Below, piece by piece: positions 56,866 to 64,000 of a stretch of DNA of 64,000 nt. The DNA comes from Ligustrum vulgare. Taxonomy: Eukaryota > Streptophyta > Magnoliopsida > Lamiales > Oleaceae. The translations under genes and the position numbers were made by a program. The DNA is taken from assembly GCA_963555705.1 (NCBI GenBank), contig OY743168.1, positions 97,318,925-97,382,924 of the forward strand, read 5' to 3'. How positions within the stretch are numbered: position 1 is the first letter of the stretch; each line of letters begins with the position of its first letter. Under the pieces are notes generated by a model. It saw only the letters and a list, made by a program, of their open reading frames with translations. It searched no databases and was not told where the DNA came from.

Positions 56866-59800
56866 TTATCTCTTGTTTGGTCTCCAATTTCTAATACTTA
56901 AACTTATTTCTTCTAAACGTTATTTTCAATCATATATTTCGAGCCCATTTGACATAACTCATGTTTCAACTTCTGCTTCCTATTGAGTACTTTTGAAGAA
57001 GCTACACCTAATCAGCTTTTAATGGATCAATTATCAAAAACAGTTTTTAACTTCTCAAAAGCCATCTCAAAAAGGCTTTTCACTAACCTTTTTTTTTTTT
57101 TTAACTACAAGGGGGATCACGGAGGACGTAGTCATGTAGGATTTGATCCCAAATCGAATAGGGAAAGTTTGAGCACATGACCATTACGGCACACCTCAAA
57201 TCCTTTGTCAACTTTTAAATAAAACATTACATTGACTTCTATGAATATAATATAATATTTTTTAACTAAACCGAAAATGGGTTTGTGTGATTTTTGTACC
57301 TGGTAAATTACCCAGATGGAGATTAGAATATAGCTGACAGCAAGAAGACAACCACCTTTTATCCAATTTGATTCGGACGAGGTTGTACTAAATGAAATTG
57401 GAACCACTAGTGATTCTTCAGTGGCTGTGGCTTGCATTTTTATGAGTACGGGTCCGCTGTAGAGGACCACCACTAAAGCACCTGTTATTGACACCACCGT
57501 CCCAATAATTTTTGCCTGGCTGCTTAAACTTCTCAACCCTAACTTCTCCATTCTAACACAATCAAGTCAAGAAATTTAAGACCAAATTTCTGACCCTTCC
57601 AAACAGTTAAACAAATTCAGGGCAAAAGCGACTGGGAAATGCATTGCAAACGATTTAGCCCTAATTTGATACCAATTAAAATCAAGATTTTAAGTTGAGT
57701 CAGATTCAACGATTATTTTAAAATACAAATTTTCTAAGACCCACAGTTTCCAATTATGCATGTATCCAGGACTGATTTTTACCAGATTTAGTGTTCGGTA
57801 AACCAATTTATTTGGTTTATAAACCAATTTATAAACTACACAATTTTTCAAATCACTTTTTAACCACACACATTTTCTCTCTTCAATTTTCAACCATTAC
57901 TTTTTACCTCAAAATCATAAATAAACAAATTTATAATTCAAACAGTGTTACCAAACGGAGTGTAAATTCAAAATTGTGCCGTTGAAAATGGGCTTCTTCA
58001 TTCCAACTGTCATTTCTAGCTTTACATTTGTGAAATTATCAAATCTGCCCTCCTTCCAAATGAAGTAAATTATGCCTCTGTTTGATTCTCGTTAAAGTTA
58101 ATTTTAATGCGTTTTTGTAATGTGAATTCATTAATTTAATAATAAATATGAATTACTAGGAAAGACATTATGGCAGTCATTATTACAAAGAAGAAGTCGC
58201 TGAACTCTATATTACCCTTGGCCAAACTCACTACTGCAATATGTAGTATTCCTTGGAGGACAATTTGGGAAACATAATATAAAGTCAAAATAATACAGAA
58301 ACATTTGTGACAGTTGATTGTCACTGCTATCCGACTTTTAATGCATGGGACCCACGAAAACAAAAAATGATTTGATGGATAACTCATTAAAATAAGAAAA
58401 ATACTTGTTGTACCCCGCCGTACCGCGGGGTACCGCCCCCTCACAATAGGGGGCGGTGGGGCCCACCTCACAATAGGGGGCCCACCGCCCCCTATTGTGA
58501 GGGGACGGTATCCCGCGGTACGGCGGGGTACAACAAGCATAGCCCTTAAAATAATAATTTTCAAAAAATCAAACAAACGCATATATGTGATTAGAATATA
58601 ATGTAACTTTGCAATGTTTGGGTCAATTATTGCTGCTATCTTTCAAATTGCACTGGTTACATTTTTTATGATTTTGCTAAAATCGGGCTACAAGTTCCAT
58701 AAATTTCTATTAAAATTTATGAAAAATCTTATTTTAATCTCTATCAAACATAGACTTATTATTTGTACATGGAAAGGAGGGAAAAGATTCAATTAGGCTC
58801 TGTTCGACAATACTATAACAATTATAAATTTGTAAATTTTGTTTTCGGGGGTAAGATGTATAGTTAAAAGTGGAGAAAAAAAATATATAGTTAAAAATTG
58901 ATTTGAAAATTTATATTATTTTAAAATTAATTTATAAATTATAATGATTAATTTAAAAGATAATATTGAAATTAGTCAACTCCACTTGGCGAAGATAGTT
59001 AGTGGTTCATCAAGTGTAATTGATAGAGTAGATGACCGAATGTGGAGTCCGTGGAGTTAAAGGTAAGTTTATGTTGCTGTACGATTATTATAATTAGTTT
59101 AAATGAATTATTTAAATTTTTTAAGTAAAATGTATAATTAAAAATTGATGAGAAAAAATATGTATAATTAAAAAGTAATTTGACAAATTGTGTAATCTAA
59201 ATTGACGGTCAAAAATAAAAGAACAAGTAGCATCTGTTTAATAACTTTTCTTTGTTTATAAATAAATTTTATAAAGAATTTGCTATATTTTATTCTTAAC
59301 CGTCAGGCCCTTGATTACGAGAGAAAAAGGTTGTCGATCATTAAAAAAATTGACACGTCACTTTATTAACTTTTTTATATTTATTAGTAAGATTAAATAC
59401 AATGACGTGTCTATTTTTCAATGGTGAGACAATCAACGAGACACTCAAATCTAATCTCGAAAAATGAAATTAAAGATTCCTTGTCGAATGGACGTGGAAA
59501 GTTTAGGCTTGCTAAGTTCTTGTAGTTTTGTTCTTGTTCTGTACATGACAAACAAGAAATTAAGGGGAAAAAAATGATACCTGAAGAGGACGGCAAGAAT
59601 AAAGGTTAAAGCAGGTGAGAGATTGTTCATGGCGGAACCAAGTGTTGGACTGCTGTAAGCAATTCCTTTGTACCCAAGATACTGAGCAGTAAACCTGCAC
59701 AAAAATATGTACCTAACTTATTAATTATGAGCGAGTTTGGCAGAAATAAGCAAAACCAAACATGTTTGGCAAAAAAAAAAATGTTGATCAAACCCTTTAT

Positions 59801-60230
59801 CATTCAGGAACAGGCTCGAGAATTGACTCTGAGCAATGTTCCGTTAGGCTGTACTTCAATAATCAGTGATGCAAATTGAGAGCTGTACCCTAAAAGCGCA
59901 AGGACGAAAAAGTTAGCCAGTAGACCAAGAGTGAGTGGAGGAAGGTTCGTTTTTCTGCAGAAATCCCTGAGATGGTTTAGATTTATGTTATAATATATAT
60001 AATTCTGAAAGAAAGAAAAAAATAATACGAACTAACCTGTGGAATATGAAGGAAAGAGGCAAGAGAACAAGAGCTGGAATCGCAGTAGAATACGCTAAAA
60101 ATACGTAGTAACTCAAACCCTTTGTTACAGCTGCTTTGTAGATTGTACTCGACCCTACGTTTATACTCTCCACCATTATCAACGCCGCGAAAGGAACAAC
60201 TTCCCTGTAAAAGTATCCTCTCCACCCCAT
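55017..60230 (-). CDS. WAT1-related protein 2 (EamA / nodulin MtN21 transporter), seven exons
   Basis: Exons in coding order: 60037-60230, 59889-59954, 59581-59694, 57300-57552, 56135-56293, 55686-55837 and 55017-55191. All junctions are GT-AG and in phase, giving 370 residues. It has the two EamA domains and about ten hydrophobic helices of the family: LPFAA-like [53 protein letters not shown] and [12 protein letters not shown]. It parallels the gene at 19103-20987; exons 1, 2, 3 and 6 have identical lengths. Its cytosolic C-terminus is longer and ends in NVSAKKEAA. Introns 3, 4 and 5 are swollen by MITEs. A (TC)n tract abuts the ATG. A Copia element begins 13 bp after the stop, so its 3' UTR must be LTR-derived. 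Substrate unknown. Confidence 0.92.
56395..56645. mobile_element. MITE of the TTTTTAACCACA family in intron 4 of WAT1-related gene 2
   Basis: CAATTTTTCAAATTACTTTTTAACCACACAT and TCTCTCTTCAATTTTCAACCACACAT match 57775-57968. Ends near CGTTTGGTAATTTATAAATAA are similar to those of the other copies. Confidence 0.5.
56818..56866. repeat. (AAT)n microsatellite
   Basis: About 48 bp of uninterrupted AAT repeats in intron 4 of WAT1-related gene 2. Confidence 0.95.
57775..57968. mobile_element. MITE of the TTTTTAACCACA family in intron 3 of WAT1-related gene 2
   Basis: Ends AGTGTTCGGTAAACCAATTT and AGTGTTACCAAACGGAG are imperfect inverted repeats. The body holds CAATTTTTCAAATCACTTTTTAACC and CTCTCTTCAATTTTCAACC, the phrases that recur in about nine other places in this window. 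This is the best-preserved copy. Confidence 0.6.
58396..58545. mobile_element. Mutator-type foldback MITE, GC-rich, in intron 3 of WAT1-related gene 2
   Basis: It is flanked by a perfect 9 bp duplication TTAAAATAA (58387-58395 and 58546-58554), the Mutator hallmark. The 134 bp core 58404-58537 is a near-complete palindrome: CTTGTTGTACCCCGCCGTACC opposes its complement, and CCCCCTCACAATAGGGGGC is repeated in both arms. It is about 65% GC in surroundings that are strongly AT-rich. Confidence 0.8.
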
Positions 60231-60252
60231 CTCTCTCTCTCTCTCTCTCTCT
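60231..60252. repeat. (TC)n tract at the start of WAT1-related gene 2
   Basis: About 20 bp, reading (GA)n into the ATG on the minus strand, as at 20988-21029. Confidence 0.9.
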
Positions 60253-60310
60253 GTAGAAATTTCAAATTATTGAGTTCTTGATCTTAATGACAAATCCATT
60301 TCTTTATATT

Positions 60311-60323
60311 TCTTTATAAATAC
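60311..60323 (-). promoter_or_regulatory. Possible TATA box of WAT1-related gene 2
   Basis: On the minus strand TATTTATAAAG lies about 80-90 bp before the ATG. That leaves room for a short (GA)n-containing 5' UTR. It is a sequence resemblance only. Confidence 0.35.
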
Positions 60324-61404
60324 ATGTTCAGCACTGTGTATGATCCGTACATATGGTGGATCCTCACATGATAATTCCCCTCCATCCGTATTTTATCTTT
60401 AAACTAGTGCAAGTCATGCTTCGCATGACCGATCGTTCGAGAGGAATATTGATAATACTGTTTGAATTTGGTTAAAGGGGAGAAGTGCAATATTAATTAT
60501 TTGTGTGTTTAAATTTTGGTTATGGTTGTTTGTAGAGGTTTATATTATGGTTTGTAGAATCTGTGAGATGTGAATAGTCAGTTTGAGGGCGACGATAATC
60601 TTAACCTTGTGACACCGCTACCTCAGAGGTTCGAGGTAAAAGAAGGGCAAAATTATGTATTTCCAAGGGCTGGCGCAAGCGTAGGATGCTCACCATGTAG
60701 GATTATATAAGTGGAGAGGAATTGTCTGGAGATAAGACTGAAAATAACTTAGCTATGTTTGCATGCAGTGATCTAACTACATTTGTATGTTCCCAACGTG
60801 TCGTATTCTAAATTTTTAAAAAAATCATATCTCGACGTGTTCGTGTCGTATCATATCCATGTCGCGTGTCTGTGTCCGTACAACCCTATCAAGAGGTATG
60901 CTCAATTATTTAAACTAAAATTATCATTACTATATTGATTAAATTATGACATTAGATAACAATAAAAGCCAAATTAAAGAATATGAGAAACGGGAATGAC
61001 TTTGTCCAGAATATGTGACAGACAATACATAGACATGGAGATTGTTAACCTGTACACAAATTGCCCATAAGACCAGGAATTAAAATATAGGGGACACAAA
61101 CTGAGCTTTGACAAAGAAATTTAAATTGGATGGAAATATAGTACTTAAGCATTAATAATCAAATGACTATGGTATCATAAAGATACATTTTTAAATATGG
61201 AGAGATAAAAATGTATGTTATGATGGTGTTGAAGGAATTGAACTAATTAACTGGTTACATTTGAAAATCCTAATGAAAAGAGGATGAGGAATTAGTCGTA
61301 CCATTTTGAACAGAGAAGAACCAATTGCAATAGAATTTGAGCAAATAAAGAGAACATGCTAACTTTAAAAAATGATAGTAACACTATGAAAGCAAAAACT
61401 CACA

Positions 61405-61821
61405 AGTTCTCTAGCAGCTTCAAACTTTGAAATGAAGAAGAGAATTTCTCCATGCAGTAGATTGAACGATAAATCCATGTAAAGTAAGTACATAAATAAA
61501 TAAAAATGGTAGTATAATTTAAATTGATAACAAAATTAAAATTATATCACTAACCACAATTCGCATGGGTTGTACATATTATGCTACAAAACCCAACAGA
61601 TCTTGCTTCAATCATATTATCCAATATAATATCTGGGACCTACATAAAGAAATTGAAAGACAAACACAAATTAAATAAATTTTCTTAACAAAGATCATTA
61701 CAAACGAAAATAAAAACTTTTTTTTTTTTTTTAATTTCAAGAAAACTTACTTGAACCACTTCGAATTAAGATCTTTAAAACATGAATCTCGCCCAATTAA
61801 GGACAGTGGAATATAAGCAAC
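61405..61821 (-). pseudogene. Exon-like segments of an unidentified gene
   Basis: Three minus-strand segments lie between splice-like borders. 61746-61821, after a CAG, encodes VAYIPLSLIGRDSCFKDLN and ends before GTAAGT. 61560-61640, after TAG, encodes VPDIILDNMIEARSVGF and ends before GTTAGT. 61405-61490 encodes LLHGEILFFISKFEAAREL and ends before GTGAGT. The first two are split by about 100 bp and the last two by about 70 bp. I do not recognise the protein. They could be a captured gene fragment or exons of a real gene leaving the window. Confidence 0.4.
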
Positions 61822-62639
61822 CTGCGATTACAGCAAAAAGAAAGAACAATATGAATCACCAATAGCTAAAATGACACTCAAACTATCTATGTTCAAGAGA
61901 TAAAAGGTAAAATAAAATAAAATTAAAATATAAAATAAAATTAAAAAAAACCTATAAATATCCTCTGAAGATGTAGAAGAACTCAAAAGAAAAAAATTCA
62001 TTCAATCCCAAATGTGAACAATAATCCTTTTATAAAAATGAGGCCTTATGAGCACAAGAAAGCTTCAATCATCACCAATAAAATTATAAGTCAAACTACT
62101 AAAAATTACATTAACAGCTAAAAAAAAAAAAAAAAAATGAAAACAAATTGTCAACGGGGAAAACAATATGATAAACTCACGACAACTTTTACTTTAACAA
62201 ATCACAATGAAATGATTCAGAATTGGGCATTGAGGCAAATGGGAAAAGGAGCAGACGCGCAGTTTATACATGTTACCATCAACAATCTCAACTGCCCTTT
62301 AACTACTCTATTACTCAAACACGATAATAATTATATAAGAATAAAAAATCCTGAGCAAGATTTTAACAATCATAAAATCAAATTACAAGAGTCAATTTGA
62401 TCAAAACCAATTAGTTTTATAAATGTGATTATATGTAATGAACGTGGCAATCTATATGTATGCTATTTAAATAATGGTAGAAAAGTACTAAAATTGGAGA
62501 TTTTTATTACTAAAAGTATTAAGACACGACACATGTTTATAATGACCTTCAAAGGAAATACACATTTTTTAGAGTAGAAAAAAATAAGCGTAATGGTTCA
62601 ACTGAAAGTCAGAAGCAGCGTGAGAACTCACGTGATCAT

Positions 62640-62695
62640 GGAAATACTTCACAAATTCATGAATGGAGCAAAAGTAATGCAAAATCTCCAAACCT
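62640..62695 (-). other. Possible further exon
   Basis: The minus-strand tract ends TTTCAG, then a segment encodes LEILHYFCSIHEFVKYFHDH before GTGAGT. Same style as the segments at 61405-61821 and possibly the same gene. Weak evidence. Confidence 0.25.
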
Positions 62696-63848
62696 GAAAT
62701 GGAAATCATATGTCAAGACTTTATTGGAAAAGGAATATTGAGGGAAAGCAACTTTGAATTCCAAATGGAAAAATGATTATAGCTGAATTTATGAAATAGT
62801 GTAGGTTCATATTAGGGACTTCATAATTAGTTTCGGCCTACTTTTTTACCAGTTTCATAGAGTGCTTAAGCATGCTTAGGTTCAAAATTTATAATGATTA
62901 GGGACTACATAATTAGAAAAGCCCAAACAACGTGAAAATTATTATTTTAGTTGTAAGGATACATAAGAAGAAAACAATATTCACCTAGTCGATAAAAATA
63001 GATAAATTCTCCACATTCCCAACTCAAAACCAATTTTTTACCTTTCAGAAAAAATCAATTCATAAAATATGAGAATGGCAAAAAAATTGCAATAACCAGT
63101 GTAGCAATATGAATACCAAAATCAAAGCTAATCACAATAATACAATTTCCAAAATGTACTTTCAATCCATGTAAATTTAAGGTCGAAGCTTCTTTTGCAT
63201 CATGCATCAGTCAACACCTACAAAAAAAAAAAACTCATTGACAATTTAGGATAATACAAACTCTACATCGTTTAAACATGAGAAAAAATAAATAAGCTAT
63301 GGGCTATCTGAAAACTGAAGAATAAGAAAATGAAAACGAAAATTAGTACAATTGCTCAATCTTTCTGCCACTCTCACTTGTCAAAATTCTCCCAAATGAG
63401 AAGAAATATAAAATTCTATGCAATAAATTAAAGAAATGATAAAAAATAAAGGAAATTCAATATCTTGTACAGGAAATTAATGGATTCAACAGTCTCATCT
63501 TCTGAGGAAAACCAATTAGCTCAAGTTTTTAACTGATGATTTTTTAAACTGATAAAAAAACTCGTTTATAACCTACAAAAGAAAAGCTTAAGCTTAAATC
63601 ATTTTCTAAGTGTATTATATACAATTTCCACACTAACTATAAATATTGAAGTTAGTTTTTCACCGTGAATTAAAAAAGGCTGCTACATATCAGCACAAAA
63701 AAACCATTTAATAGATACAGATAATTTGAAGCTTTACCGGATGTTTTAATTATATCCAGGATTTGCTCCAAATTCAAGGGAATAAATGTTAATCTATATT
63801 GAACATATCCTTATAAAACATTCTCGAACAGAAATCCCTCTGCTTATT

Positions 63849-63892
63849 CCAGTTTTATCCTGTCAACATTTGACATCACCTTTTCGCGCTGC
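63849..63892 (-). other. Possible terminal exon with stop codon
   Basis: After TTACTTTGCAG the minus strand encodes REKVMSNVDRIKLE and then TAA. It looks like the last exon of a gene lying mostly to the right of the window. Too short for identification. Confidence 0.25.
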
Positions 63893-64000
63893 AAAGTAAG
63901 GTCAAGAAAAGAATTTGATTACATATTTACATCCATATGGATTTTATATATTGATATAAGAAAAGTGTAAAATTCGATAGAATACCAATTCAGTGGGCAT

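Larger units (their letters stand above)
60404..64000 (-). mobile_element. Helitron, 3' part; 5' end beyond the window
   Basis: The minus-strand 3' terminus reads GTCATGCGAAGCATGAC, a 7 bp-stem hairpin, then TTGCA and CTAG, followed by T. This fits a Helitron end of a different subfamily from those at 22396 and 41692. No 5' TC terminus was found to the right, so it may run off the window. The proposed length is therefore uncertain. The interior has several exon-like segments on the minus strand (61405-61490, 61565-61640 and 61746-61821) and a possible terminal exon near 63850. Confidence 0.5.

Noticed and set aside
58136..58582. 148-codon minus-strand frame
   Set aside because: Crosses a foldback MITE within an intron of WAT1-related gene 2.
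62137..62400. 87-codon plus-strand frame at the right edge
   Set aside because: Lys/Asn-rich translation of AT-rich DNA with no recognised motif.

Overview
The window is plant nuclear DNA, almost certainly from a eudicot. It is AT-rich and its genes carry GT-AG introns. It holds only three genes with intact reading frames, and those frames need splicing. All three belong to plant-specific families or subfamilies: one TRICHOME BIREFRINGENCE-LIKE (TBL) polysaccharide O-acetyltransferase and two WAT1-related (nodulin MtN21 / EamA) membrane transporters. Everything else I can name is transposable-element sequence, often nested two or three deep. I cannot name the species.

Layout. 1-3.7 kb: retroelement wreckage holding a Gypsy-type solo LTR (1425-2250, TSD TTTAC) with an array of TTACGGCCGTAA palindromes. 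3.8-7.3 kb: a Tourist-like element, a (GA)n tract, a decayed hAT-like element and a Stowaway-like MITE just upstream of the TBL gene. 7.58-17.44 kb: the three-exon TBL gene (+). Its 8.5 kb second intron contains an antisense Ty1-copia element (10865-16551, TSD CATTC) that has lost its integrase. 17.4-21.0 kb: a large MITE with internal repeats, then WAT1-related gene 1 (-, seven exons). 22.4-26.9 kb: a Helitron (-) with gene fragments and a second Tourist-like element. 29.4-36.1 kb: a rearranged Gypsy relic invaded by a third Tourist-like element and by a small LTR element (32229-35239, TSD GGTTC).

36.9-42.5 kb: an element bounded by about 395 bp inverted repeats. Inside it lies a Helitron (39236-41692) carrying pseudogenised squalene epoxidase exons. 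43.3-43.9 kb: a Cassandra-type TRIM with 5S-rRNA-like sequence in its LTR. 45.2-55.0 kb: a young Ty1-copia element (807 bp LTRs with four differences seen, TSD TTTTC). Its gag-pol frame is split by two copies of a 2 kb TG...CA element in opposite orientation, best read as solo LTRs. This Copia element landed 13 bp beyond the stop codon of WAT1-related gene 2 (-, 55017-60230, seven exons). 60.4 kb to the right edge: the 3' part of another Helitron (-) with exon-like segments.

The two WAT1-related genes share orientation, exon phases, four of seven exon lengths, and a (GA)n tract directly before the ATG, so they are a tandem duplicate pair pushed apart by transposon accumulation. The TBL protein probably acts in the Golgi on a cell-wall polysaccharide. 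The WAT1-related proteins are probably vacuolar or plasma-membrane transporters. Nothing links them into one pathway beyond adjacency.
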